DNA from: UMGS1908 sp964432825
GTDB lineage: Bacteria > Bacillota > Clostridia > Christensenellales > UBA1242
DNA length: 64,000 nucleotides
Direction: 5' to 3'
NCBI GenBank assembly: GCA_964432825.1
Contig: CAYSOX010000002.1
Location: forward strand, 1-64,000
How positions within the stretch are numbered: position 1 is the first letter of the stretch; every line of letters starts with the position of its first letter. Shown piece after piece: positions 7,853 through 17,011 of this stretch. Below the pieces are notes generated by a model, which saw only the letters and a list, made by a program, of their open reading frames with translations, was not told the DNA's origin and made no database searches. Both the position numbers and the translations under genes were made by a program.

Positions 7853-10369
7853 TTAAATTTCGTCTGGGGCGATTGGCATTGAATCGTCAATATCGTCACC
7901 CGAAACATCTTCGGCATATCCATCGGCAATTGCAACACAAACTACCGTGTTGTCGTCTTGCAATCTCATAATTCTTACACCAACAGTGCCTCTACCAATT
8001 TTATTTATGTATTTTGCACGGGTTCTAATAATGATACCATTTGAAGCAATCATCATAATATCTTCATCGTCGGTAACTTGTTTCATATTTACAAGTTTAC
8101 CCGTCTTTTCGCTAAATTGTCCCGCTTTAACACCTTTACCGCCACGAACTTGCAAACGATATTCTTCTGGGTCGCTTCGTTTTCCAAAGCCCTTTTCAGT
8201 AATGGTTAAGATGCTGTGGTTTGGCTTAATTGCTATCATATCCACAACATAATCTGGTTTTTCTAGAGCAATACACTTAACACCACGGGTATCTCTTGAC
8301 AACGCTCTTAACTCTTCCTCGCTAAACTTAATACACTTACCCTCATGGGTGGCAAGCAAAATTTCATCCCTACCTGTAGTAATTTGTACAGAAATAAGTT
8401 CGTCGCCCTCATCTAGGCTGATTGCAATTTTACCTACTCTTCTAATCTTTTTATATTCTTCTAGTGCCGTCTTTTTAACAATACCTTTTTTGGTTGCTTG
8501 AACAAGGTATCCTTCCATATCTTCGGTTAGTGGGATAACTGCAGTAACCTTTTCATTTTCTTGAAGTTCAAGCAGATTAACAATGGCTCTACCCTTAGCC
8601 TGCTTTTGTCCTTCTGGAATTTGGTAACCCTTGATTGAGTAAACCCTACCAAGATTTGTGAAGAACATAATATCATTATGAGTATTTGTGATAAACAAGT
8701 TCTCAACAAAGTCTTCTTCTTTTGGTTTGTGGGCAATCATACCCTTACCGCCACGCTTTTGGGCTTTATACTCGGCAACAGGAACTCTCTTTATATATCC
8801 AAAGTGAGTCATACTTACTACAACATCTTGTTTTTCAATCAAATCGGCAATATCCAATTCAGAATAATCGGTTATTATTTCGGTTTTACGCTCTTGAGGA
8901 TATTTATCTCTAATTTCGGTAATTTCAGTTTTGATAATTTCTACAACCTTTTCTTCGCTTTCAAGGATTGACTTAAGTTCGGCTATAGTTTTTCCAAGTT
9001 CCACAAGTTCTTCATTTAACTTTTCAACTTCTAAAGAAGTAAGTCTTTGAAGTCTCATATCCAAAATCGCATTTGCTTGCTTGTCGCTCAAATTGAAGTT
9101 TTCCATCAATTTTTCACACGCAACAAACTTATCTGCCGAAGACTTGATTATTTTTATAACTTTATCAATATTTGCAAGGGCAATAACTAAACCTCTTACA
9201 ATATGTTCGCGTTCTTCCGCGCGGTTTAAATCATACTTGGTTCGTCGAACTATTACTTGTTTTTGATGTTCGATATAATAATACAACATTTCCTTTAAAT
9301 TTAATACGCGTGGTTCGCCGTGAACAAGTGCCAACATAATAACGCCAAAAGACGATTGAAGTTGGGTGTGTTTAAACAAAGTGTTTAGAACCACATTTGC
9401 TTGGACATCTTTTCGAACCTCAATAACTATTCTCATACCATTACGGTCGGACTCTTCTTTGATATCGGTAATACCTTCTATCTTTTTGTTTTTTACCAAA
9501 TTTGCAATATTTACAATAAGTTCGGCTTTATTAACTTGATATGGTATTTCGGTAATTATAATTCGGCTCTTGCCATTTGGCTCTTCTTCAATTTCGGTTT
9601 TTGCTCTTATTACAATTCCGCCACGACCGGTTTTATACGCCTGACGAATTCCCGCTCTTCCCATAATCATTCCACCGGTTGGGAAATCTGGTGCTGGGAC
9701 ATAATTCATCAATTCTTCTATAGTTATCTCTGGATTTTCTAGCATTGCAACGACAGCGTTACACACCTCACCTAAGTTGTGAGGCGGAATATTTGTTGCC
9801 ATTCCCACCGCAATACCATCCGAACCATTAACTAAAAGGTTTGGAAATCTTGAAGGCAAAACAACGGGTTGCTCCAAAGTTTCATCAAAGTTTGGATAAA
9901 AATCTACCGTTTCTTTATCTATATCCCTCAACATTTCGCCCGCAATTTTGCTAAGCCTTGCTTCGGTATACCTTTGCGCCGCTGGAGGGTCGCCATCCAC
10001 CGAACCAAAGTTTCCGTGCCCATCAACCAATGGACATCTTATTGTGAAATCTTGTGCAAGTCTTACAAGTGCAAAATACACCGCACTATCTCCGTGTGGG
10101 TGATATTTACCCAAAACATCACCGACAATTCTTGCACATTTTCGATGTGGTTTATCATTATATAAACCAAGTTCGCCCATAGAATAAAGGATTCTTCTAT
10201 GTACCGGCTTCAATCCATCACGAACATCAGGAATTGCTCTTGACACATTAACTGCCATAGCATAACTAATAAAAGATTTTTTCATTTCGTCGTTGATTTC
10301 AACATCTACATATTTGGTGTTGTCAACAATCTGCTCATGCTCAGCACTATAATCTCTTTTCTTTGCCAC
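7853..10369 (-). CDS. gyrA: DNA gyrase subunit A
   Basis: The breakage-reunion subunit of gyrase (A2B2), which introduces negative supercoils. 838 aa, normal length. The N-terminus is typical (SYAMAVNVSRAIPDVRDGLKPVHRR). The active-site Tyr lies in AAQRYTEARL at about residue 130. The C-terminal wrapping domain has a GyrA box, QKRGGKG, one residue from the usual QRRGGKG; the box marks it as gyrase rather than topoisomerase IV ParC. The tail is acidic (DDIDDSMPIAPDE), as in other GyrA. It follows gyrB by 10 bp, with GAGGT as binding site, so the two form an operon. Confidence 0.98.
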   Translation of the reverse strand: MAKKRDYSAEHEQIVDNTKYVDVEINDEMKKSFISYAMAVNVSRAIPDVRDGLKPVHRRILYSMGELGLYNDKPHRKCARIVGDVLGKYHPHGDSAVYFALVRLAQDFTIRCPLVDGHGNFGSVDGDPPAAQRYTEARLSKIAGEMLRDIDKETVDFYPNFDETLEQPVVLPSRFPNLLVNGSDGIAVGMATNIPPHNLGEVCNAVVAMLENPEITIEELMNYVPAPDFPTGGMIMGRAGIRQAYKTGRGGIVIRAKTEIEEEPNGKSRIIITEIPYQVNKAELIVNIANLVKNKKIEGITDIKEESDRNGMRIVIEVRKDVQANVVLNTLFKHTQLQSSFGVIMLALVHGEPRVLNLKEMLYYYIEHQKQVIVRRTKYDLNRAEEREHIVRGLVIALANIDKVIKIIKSSADKFVACEKLMENFNLSDKQANAILDMRLQRLTSLEVEKLNEELVELGKTIAELKSILESEEKVVEIIKTEITEIRDKYPQERKTEIITDYSELDIADLIEKQDVVVSMTHFGYIKRVPVAEYKAQKRGGKGMIAHKPKEEDFVENLFITNTHNDIMFFTNLGRVYSIKGYQIPEGQKQAKGRAIVNLLELQENEKVTAVIPLTEDMEGYLVQATKKGIVKKTALEEYKKIRRVGKIAISLDEGDELISVQITTGRDEILLATHEGKCIKFSEEELRALSRDTRGVKCIALEKPDYVVDMIAIKPNHSILTITEKGFGKRSDPEEYRLQVRGGKGVKAGQFSEKTGKLVNMKQVTDDEDIMMIASNGIIIRTRAKYINKIGRGTVGVRIMRLQDDNTVVCVAIADGYAEDVSGDDIDDSMPIAPDEI

Positions 10370-10379
10370 TTTTTACCTC

Positions 10380-12284
10380 CTACACATCCAAATCCGTTAC
10401 AAGTTTGGCATTCTGTTCAATAAAAATTCTTCTAAGTTCAGGGTCTTCACCCATAAGAGTGTTAAATATTTGGTCGGCTTCAAAAGCGTCTTTCATATTT
10501 ATCCTAATAAGTGTTCGATGCTCTGGACTCATTGTGGTTGTCCAAAGTTGTTCGGCACTCATTTCGCCCAAACCTTTATATCGCTGAACGTCTGCACCCT
10601 TTTTGCCAATTTCTTCCAATTTTTTTGCAAGTTCTTCGTCTGAATAACAATAATACTCTTGACGATTTTTAGAAATCTTATAAAGTGGTGGCATTGCAGC
10701 GTATACATGCCCGCCCTCAATCAATGGTCTCATATATCTATAGAAAAATGTTAATAATAATATTCTAATATGGCTACCATCGACATCGGCATCAGTCATA
10801 GTTATAATTTTATCATATTTTAATTTTGTTACATCAAAATCATTTCCAACACCGGCACCAAACGCAGTTATCATAGATTTAATTTCATTATTTTCTAATA
10901 CTTTATTAATTCTAGATTTTTCTACATTTAATATCTTACCTCTTAATGGCAATATTGCTTGAAATCTTCGGTCTCTTCCTTGCTTTGCTGTTCCGCCCGC
11001 ACTATCACCCTCGACTATGTATATTTCACAAAGACTTGGGTCACGCTCGGAGCAATCCGCCAACTTTCCTGGAAGTGAATTTGTTTCCAAAACCCCCTTT
11101 CTACGGGTAAGTTCACGCGCATTTCTTGCCGCCTCACGAGCCCTTTGAGAAGTTATACTCTTTAAAATAAGGTCTTTTGCTTCTTTTGGATGCTCTTCCA
11201 TATAGTCGCCAAAGCCATCTACCATCGCTTTTTCTACAGCACCTCTTATTTCTGAGTTTCCAAGTTTTGTTTTTGTTTGACCTTCAAATTGTGGATTTTT
11301 TAGTTTTACATTAATAACCGCAGTTAATCCCTCACGAACATCGTCACCGCTTAGTTTTTCACTTTGCTTTAGCATATTAAACTTTAAAGCATAGTCATTT
11401 ACAATTTTCGTGATAGCATTTCTAAAGCCTACCACATGGGTTCCACCCTCTTCGGTGTTAATGTTGTTTGCATAGGCATAAACATTTTCAGAATATCCAT
11501 CATTATATTGAAGAGCAATTTCAATTTCGCCTTCTTTTAACTCTTTATCTATATATACAGGTTCAGGGAAAATATTCTCTTTAGACTTTGAAAGATTTTT
11601 TACAAACTCCAAAATTCCGCCTTCATAATGCATAACTTCTTTTTTGTCAGTTCGGTGGTCAATCGCCGTTATTGTTATACCCTTATTTAAAAAGGCAAGT
11701 TCACGAAGTCTGACCTTTACCGTATCAAAATTAAAGTCGGTTGTTTCAAAAATTTCACTATCCGGCATAAAGGTAACTTTAGTACCTGTTTTGGTTGCTT
11801 CACCCACAACAGCCAGAGGGCGTTGTGGAACACCTCTATTATAAGTTTGCTTGAAGTGGCTACCATTTTGCCAAACTTCAACCTCTAACCATTCAGACAA
11901 TGCGTTTACGCAACTTAATCCGACACCGTGAAGACCACCCGAAATTTTGTATCCTCCACCACCAAACTTACCTCCGGCGTGAAGTTTTGTCAATACAACT
12001 TCAACTGCGCTTTTCTTTTCTTTTTTAATTACACCGGTTGGAATACCTCTACCATTATCAAGAACCGAACACGAGCCATCTTTATTGATTTCCATCACTA
12101 TGCTATCACAATATCCTGCTAGCGCTTCATCAATAGAGTTATCTACAACTTCATAAATTAAGTGATGAAGTCCTCGTTCATCGGTGGAACCAATATACAT
12201 GCCCGGTCTTTTTCGGACAGGTTCCAATCCTTCCAAAACTTGTATCTCCGCCTCGGTGTATTCTTCCGTCACTTTTTCAGCCAT
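10380..12284 (-). CDS. gyrB: DNA gyrase subunit B
   Basis: The ATPase subunit of gyrase. 634 aa. From the N-terminus it has the GHKL ATPase with VLEGLEPVRKRPGMYIGS, the ATP-binding Asn region VVDNSIDEALAG, GRGIPTG and GGGGYKISGGLHGVG. The TOPRIM domain follows, with EGDSAGG (about 418) and the metal-binding TDADVDGSHI (about 494). The C-terminus keeps QRYKGLGEM. At this length it lacks the insertion found in many proteobacterial GyrB. The ATG is 14 nt from AGGAG, a long spacing, but no better start exists. It is first in the gyrB-gyrA operon, after recF. Confidence 0.98.
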   Translation of the reverse strand: MAEKVTEEYTEAEIQVLEGLEPVRKRPGMYIGSTDERGLHHLIYEVVDNSIDEALAGYCDSIVMEINKDGSCSVLDNGRGIPTGVIKKEKKSAVEVVLTKLHAGGKFGGGGYKISGGLHGVGLSCVNALSEWLEVEVWQNGSHFKQTYNRGVPQRPLAVVGEATKTGTKVTFMPDSEIFETTDFNFDTVKVRLRELAFLNKGITITAIDHRTDKKEVMHYEGGILEFVKNLSKSKENIFPEPVYIDKELKEGEIEIALQYNDGYSENVYAYANNINTEEGGTHVVGFRNAITKIVNDYALKFNMLKQSEKLSGDDVREGLTAVINVKLKNPQFEGQTKTKLGNSEIRGAVEKAMVDGFGDYMEEHPKEAKDLILKSITSQRAREAARNARELTRRKGVLETNSLPGKLADCSERDPSLCEIYIVEGDSAGGTAKQGRDRRFQAILPLRGKILNVEKSRINKVLENNEIKSMITAFGAGVGNDFDVTKLKYDKIITMTDADVDGSHIRILLLTFFYRYMRPLIEGGHVYAAMPPLYKISKNRQEYYCYSDEELAKKLEEIGKKGADVQRYKGLGEMSAEQLWTTTMSPEHRTLIRINMKDAFEADQIFNTLMGEDPELRRIFIEQNAKLVTDLDV

Positions 12285-12375
12285 AATTTACAAATTTTAC
12301 TCCTTTTTTAAATTATTTTTACATGTCCAATTATACCACAAATTTTACCATTTTCAAACTGTTTTTTAAAACTTC

Positions 12376-12422
12376 ACAAAAAAATTAGCCCCAAATTTGC
12401 ACTTTTTTGACAAATTAGGGCT
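12376..12422 (-). terminator. Terminator between recF and gyrB
   Basis: On the minus strand the stem AGCCCTAATTTG / CAAATTTGGGGCT (one bulge) is followed by AATTTTTTTG. It separates recF from gyrB. Confidence 0.75.
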
Positions 12423-12488
12423 TTCTTGATAAATTTATCAACCCGAACAATGAGTATTTTAACGGGGCAAGTTAATTTTTAAAACTTT

Positions 12489-13580
12489 TTAATTTTCTTT
12501 TATAATTTTTGCATTTTTTACGCGAAATTTTGTGCAATTTTTTAGGTCATTTTTTCTAAAATTTGTGCATGTAATAAACACTTGTTTTCCCTCTAAATAT
12601 TCTAACAACAATCTTCTTCTTGTTGAATCTAATTCACTAAAAACATCATCCAATATTAAAACGGGCTCTTCTTTAACCGACTTAATGGCTTCCATTTCGG
12701 CAAGTTTTAAAGCAAGCACTACCGACCGTTGTTGACCTTGAGAAGCAAAAGGTTTTACCTCTAAATCATTTATAAAAAACTTTACTTCATCACGGTGTGG
12801 ACCTACCGTTGTGTACCCAAGGTCGATATCTTTTGCACGGTTAAATGTTAAGGCGTCTAATAAATTCGTGGTTTTTTCTTCCCGCGATTCGCCCTTTATT
12901 CCTACATATTGAACGGTTAAAGTCTCCTTCCCTTGCGACAATTTTTGCATAATTATTTCGGCATTTTTTGTAATTTCAGCCACAAAATTCTCTCGAGTTT
13001 TTGTAATCTGTGCGCCAAGTCCTGCAAGTGTTATATCCCAAACATCAAGTTCGGCATTTAACTTATCCTTGTTTTTACCAAATTTTAAGAGTTTGTTTCG
13101 GTTTTGCAAAACCTTTTCATATCTATCCAATAGTTCCGAATAAATAGGACTTATCTGGCAAATGTCGGTATCTAAAAAATCCCTCCGAACATCAGGCGCG
13201 CCTTTTACAAGTTTTAACTCATCGGGTGAAAAAATTACGGCAAAACAATGACTAAACATATCCTTTCTTTTGGTTTGCTTGTTTTGATTTACAAAATATT
13301 CGTTGGTTCCCTCTTTGTTTATCTTATATTGAATTGTCTTTGACCCGACAGCAGAATCTACCTTTGCTTTAATTTCAAGCGATGCACCATCGTCTTTTAT
13401 GCAATCAATTAACTTGCTATTTCTAAACGACTTTAAGGCACTTAAAATGTAGATGGGTTCCACAAGATTTGTTTTGCCTTGTGCATTTTTCCCCACCAAT
13501 ATATTTACTCCATCCGAAAATTCTACCTTTATTTCCTCATAATTCCGAAAATTTTTAAGCGTCAATTCTTTAACTTTCAT
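12489..13580 (-). CDS. recF: DNA replication and repair protein RecF
   Basis: An SMC-like ATPase that binds gapped DNA and helps load RecA with RecO and RecR. About 363 aa, normal. Visible are Walker A GKNAQGKTN (about 31-39), the FRNYEE start motif, the ABC-type signature GQQRSVVLALKLAE and Walker B LILDDVFSELD. The open frame begins at a TTG at 13589; I prefer the ATG at 13580, which has AGG about 10 nt upstream. Unlike the common dnaA-dnaN-recF-gyrB order, recF-gyrB-gyrA point away from dnaA on the other strand, with two sigma-like genes between. The small S4-domain gene often found before recF is absent. Confidence 0.96.
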   Translation of the reverse strand: MKVKELTLKNFRNYEEIKVEFSDGVNILVGKNAQGKTNLVEPIYILSALKSFRNSKLIDCIKDDGASLEIKAKVDSAVGSKTIQYKINKEGTNEYFVNQNKQTKRKDMFSHCFAVIFSPDELKLVKGAPDVRRDFLDTDICQISPIYSELLDRYEKVLQNRNKLLKFGKNKDKLNAELDVWDITLAGLGAQITKTRENFVAEITKNAEIIMQKLSQGKETLTVQYVGIKGESREEKTTNLLDALTFNRAKDIDLGYTTVGPHRDEVKFFINDLEVKPFASQGQQRSVVLALKLAEMEAIKSVKEEPVLILDDVFSELDSTRRRLLLEYLEGKQVFITCTNFRKNDLKNCTKFRVKNAKIIKEN

Positions 13581-14194
13581 ATCTTCCAACCTATATTTTT
13601 TCTAACTCAATTGTATAATTTTTAACCGCTTGTTGCAAGTGTTTTTTAATAAATTTAAAAATTGAACAATAAAAGAAAGTTTTATCTAAGTTTATTTTTT
13701 TGATATGTATAATTTCTTCCTATTTTATACTATTAAGTTTTTATATTTCAATTTGAGACCTCTTTTTACATCATTAACCTCTTTGCATTTAATTTGAAAT
13801 TTTTTATTACATCGTTAAGTTCTTTTGCATTTAATTTTAAGATTTTTATTGCATCGTTAAGTTTATTGTTTTTGATTTAAAGCGACTATTTAAAATTCGT
13901 TTTTCGTACATACCATATTTTAGTTTTACCGCCTTCAATTATTGTGTCACCTTTTAGTTAAAGTTTTATTTAGTTTAATTTAAAGTTTAAGCGGAAATAT
14001 TTTAAACAAAAATAAATTTACTTGCAGTTTCTCTCCCCCCCCTCCCCAACCTTATTTTCCCTCTTTTTAAAAACCTGTTAATAACCCACAATTCCCACAA
14101 TTAACTCTTGCATTTGCCAAAGTTAATTTTATAATAAGTTTAAAAAATTGTATCCCATTTAATCTTTTAGAGCGTATTCAAAACCCATCGCATA
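13581..14194. other. Divergent intergenic region, recF / sigma-like gene 1
   Basis: About 610 bp of AT-rich DNA without genes. It holds the tandem repeats at 13768-13865, a pyrimidine run with eight C then four C near 14033-14046, and the promoter of the sigma-like gene at its right edge. The recF promoter must lie near its left edge but I cannot place it. Confidence 0.5.
13768..13865. repeat. Tandem repeat, 41-42 bp unit, about 2.4 copies
   Basis: Units begin at 13768, 13809 and 13851 with ACATCATTAAC, ACATCGTTAAG and GCATCGTTAAG. Each full unit continues with TTTGCATTTAATTT. They are diverged but clearly related. Confidence 0.75.
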
Positions 14195-14222
14195 TTGACA
14201 AATTTCGATTATATGTTATAAT
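14195..14222 (+). promoter_or_regulatory. Promoter of the sigma-like gene pair
   Basis: TTGACA at 14195-14200, 16-bp spacer, TATAAT at 14217-14222, 35 bp before the ATG. Upstream CATA and downstream ATCGGGGGAT match the promoter and leader of the HTH gene at 3488. Confidence 0.8.
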
Positions 14223-14256
14223 AATATATATAAATTAATTATCGGGGGATAATTTT

Positions 14257-15651
14257 ATGGGTATGGATATTTTAGGTTCTATACAGAACCTGCCAGAACC
14301 ACTTCATGACGACGAGCAACTTAAACTTTTTAAGGAACTAAATGATTTAAAACAAAAGGGCGAAAATTCAACAAAAAGATATTTTGAAATAAGGGATATA
14401 TTAATATCACACAACTTGCGTCTTTGTAGGCAATTGGCTTACAGATTTTGCCAATTAAATAACTCATTAAAAGACCTTGAGGATACCTATAGTGAATGCA
14501 TTATAGGGCTTTCAAATGCAGTCGATGCGTTTGATTTAAGCCTTAATGTTTCCTTTTCAACCTTTTGTTTTGCATGTATGAACAATCAACTTCGTGCAGT
14601 TTATAAGGCCTATTCAACCGATGCACAGAGCCACATTATTGATAACATAATAATAAATGAAGAAAATGAAGCAATCGACCTTTTTGAGATAATTGAAGAT
14701 TTGGATGAGGGTAATATTGCGGGAAATTGTGGAGATGCCGACGCTCTGCAAAAGATTTTAGAATACTTAGACACTATTAATCTTAAAAATTATAAAGAAA
14801 TTTTTAAAATGTATTATGGAATTGACCACCCACGACGTTATTCGCTTTTGGAAATTGGTAAAAAATACAATGTTTCCACCACAACCGCTTCGGTTTATAT
14901 TGCAAAAATTAAACACATTTTAGAAAAATATATTCAAACCAATTTTGGCAATTGCTTTGGTGTTTATTTTTCAGAGTTTAGCCAAGACGGGATTCTTTCT
15001 AGCCGTATTAAAGACCGTGAAATTTTCAACAGTTATTTCGGCTTAAAGGGATATCCTGTAAAAACCGCTAAAGACCTTGCCTTTCAGTTTAAAATAAGCG
15101 AAGCCGAAGTCTACCAGATTGTTGACCGTGTAAAAAGATTGAATTTTGCCAAAACAACATTTGCTTCAAAAACTGTTCGTTCAAATAAAACAAAGATTTC
15201 TGAAGAGCCTAAAACTACAAGAAAAACAAGTCGCATTTTGGTGGATTATTTTGGTTTAAGAGGGGCTTCAATATTATCTGATGCCGAATTATCTAAAAAA
15301 TATGGGGATTTTAATATTAAAGAAATCTTAGCATTTGCAAAAACACAATTTTCCGATGCAGAAATAGCAAGTTTTTTGGAAACACGAAAACAGTCGTTAA
15401 AATTTTCGGATTCAAAAAGCCGAAAAACTTCTCGGGACGCAAAAAAATATAAACTTCTATATCTAAGATACTCCGGTCTTGGTGGTTACGAGAAAAAATC
15501 TATCAACGAACTATCAAATATCTTTGGTTTAAGCCCTCTAGAAATAATAGATAGAGTAAACTTTGTGAAAAGGTATTTAGAAACTCTTTCGCCAACTGAA
15601 ATTGTAAATTTTTTATATTCACAAAAAAATCAACAAGATGAAAATTCATAA
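14257..15651 (+). CDS. Sigma-70-like protein with three extra C-terminal HTH repeats (copy 1)
   Basis: 464 aa. Residues 42-115 resemble sigma region 2 (SHNLRLCRQLAYRF, LEDTYSECIIGLSNAVDAFD, SFSTFCFACMNNQLRAV), the part that binds core polymerase and the -10 element. Residues 175-230 resemble sigma region 4 (YGIDHPRRYSLLEIGKKYNV then a recognition helix), which reads the -35 element. Three more region-4-like repeats follow at about 254-298, 326-372 and 400-445. Each has YFGL-x-G or YSGLGG, then a short HTH (for example AKDLAFQFKISEAEVYQIV). The third repeat is the weakest in the second helix. Ordinary sigma factors end after region 4. GGGGGA precedes the ATG. Its paralogue follows 16 bp downstream. 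Probably an alternative sigma factor or a sigma-derived DNA-binding protein; targets unknown. Confidence 0.75.
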   Translation: MGMDILGSIQNLPEPLHDDEQLKLFKELNDLKQKGENSTKRYFEIRDILISHNLRLCRQLAYRFCQLNNSLKDLEDTYSECIIGLSNAVDAFDLSLNVSFSTFCFACMNNQLRAVYKAYSTDAQSHIIDNIIINEENEAIDLFEIIEDLDEGNIAGNCGDADALQKILEYLDTINLKNYKEIFKMYYGIDHPRRYSLLEIGKKYNVSTTTASVYIAKIKHILEKYIQTNFGNCFGVYFSEFSQDGILSSRIKDREIFNSYFGLKGYPVKTAKDLAFQFKISEAEVYQIVDRVKRLNFAKTTFASKTVRSNKTKISEEPKTTRKTSRILVDYFGLRGASILSDAELSKKYGDFNIKEILAFAKTQFSDAEIASFLETRKQSLKFSDSKSRKTSRDAKKYKLLYLRYSGLGGYEKKSINELSNIFGLSPLEIIDRVNFVKRYLETLSPTEIVNFLYSQKNQQDENS

Positions 15652-15667
15652 TTTAAGGAGTAATTTT

Positions 15668-17011
15668 ATGAACAAAAATAAATATTCTGACTATAAAAAT
15701 GCCGGATATTACCTAAATGAAAGTAAAATAAATATGCTTCTTTCACTAAAAGCCAATCTTGAAGACCCAAAAGTGCAAGAAGAATATTACAAAATCCGTG
15801 AAGAAATAATTGTCGAAAATCTTGGTTTGTGTAAAATTTTTGCCAAAGATTATTGTAGTAGATTTAATGCAGGCAATCAATACGAAGATATCTATATGGA
15901 GTGTGTTTATGCTCTAGAACTTGCTTTGGATAGTTTTAACCCACAAAAATCTTCATCTTTTTCAACTTATTGCTATACTTTTATGGAAAACCATCTTACA
16001 AGGATTTATTATCACGACCAAAAAGACGCATTGGCAGATTTTAGGGATAATTATTTTATATATAAAAATCCCGAACTTTCAGAAACTCTCGAAATGGGCA
16101 CACAATTGGATTGGTTTCAAGACGCCTCAGAAAGTTCCATTTCCGAGGATTTTGCAAATAAAGACTTGCTTGAAAGGATAAATAAATTTATTGATCAAAA
16201 ATTTTCCGCAAGAAATGCACAAATTTATAAAATGCATGTTGGCTTAGGATATCCAAAGCCTTACTCTCTTGACGAAATCGGAAAAATTTTCGGTTTAACC
16301 CGTTCTAGAATAGGTCAAATTATTCAATCGGTAGATTATAAGTTAGAAATTTTTATGCGTTTAAATTTTGACACCTATTATCCTGAGTTTTATCCAGAAA
16401 ATTCCAAACACTTAACCTTTTCATCCATCGAAGAGAGAAATTTGTATATTTATGAATCTTATTATGGTTTAAACGGAAGAACGGCAAAGTCCACTCGAGC
16501 ACTATCAATAGAAACTTCATTTAGTCAGCAAACCATTAATAGAATTATTAGACTTATGAGTGATCAAAAACAACCTTTTTTTCCATTCTTTGATGAACAT
16601 GAAAAAGCTTTAGGTAAAAGTATTTTACAAGCATATTATGGAATTGATTGCACCCCACAATCGCCTGAGGAGATTATGGCAAAGTTCAATGTTTCCGACC
16701 GATATTTACAAAAAGTCCTAAGAAATTATTCTAAATATATTTCACCTGAAACAATTAAAAAAGCACGAGAACAAAAACGCATTCAACTTGCTGAAGAAAA
16801 ATTATTGTTTTGGGCAACTCTTTATTGTAAATCAAAAGGAATCAACGGCTATCAACCTTCTTGCTTTAAAAGTCTTGCAATGGAATATCGGGTTTATCCA
16901 GCAACTATCGCAAAATATATTAACAATTTCAAAAATTATTATGCTTCTCTTACAAAAGGAGAACAACTTGATTTGCTTGCAAAAGTTCGTAATAATCCAG
17001 AAAAAGATTAG
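15668..17011 (+). CDS. Sigma-70-like protein with extra C-terminal HTH repeats (copy 2)
   Basis: 447 aa from the ATG at 15668, which has AAGGAG 8 nt upstream; the frame is open 30 nt further 5' but without a binding site. The architecture matches the gene before it. Region 2 lies at about 44-115 (ENLGLCKIFAKDYC, YEDIYMECVYALELALDSF, SSFSTYCYTFMENHLTRI). Region 4 lies at about 180-232 (SLDEIGKIFGLTRSRIGQII). Further HTH-like repeats lie at about 255-298 (YYGLNGRTAKS), 316-358 (YYGIDCTPQSPEEIMAKF) and 378-428. The two proteins are related but clearly diverged, so the duplication is old. Co-transcribed with copy 1. They may work as a pair, for instance on different promoters or as sigma and anti-sigma partner; the sequence does not decide. 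Confidence 0.72.
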   Translation: MNKNKYSDYKNAGYYLNESKINMLLSLKANLEDPKVQEEYYKIREEIIVENLGLCKIFAKDYCSRFNAGNQYEDIYMECVYALELALDSFNPQKSSSFSTYCYTFMENHLTRIYYHDQKDALADFRDNYFIYKNPELSETLEMGTQLDWFQDASESSISEDFANKDLLERINKFIDQKFSARNAQIYKMHVGLGYPKPYSLDEIGKIFGLTRSRIGQIIQSVDYKLEIFMRLNFDTYYPEFYPENSKHLTFSSIEERNLYIYESYYGLNGRTAKSTRALSIETSFSQQTINRIIRLMSDQKQPFFPFFDEHEKALGKSILQAYYGIDCTPQSPEEIMAKFNVSDRYLQKVLRNYSKYISPETIKKAREQKRIQLAEEKLLFWATLYCKSKGINGYQPSCFKSLAMEYRVYPATIAKYINNFKNYYASLTKGEQLDLLAKVRNNPEKD

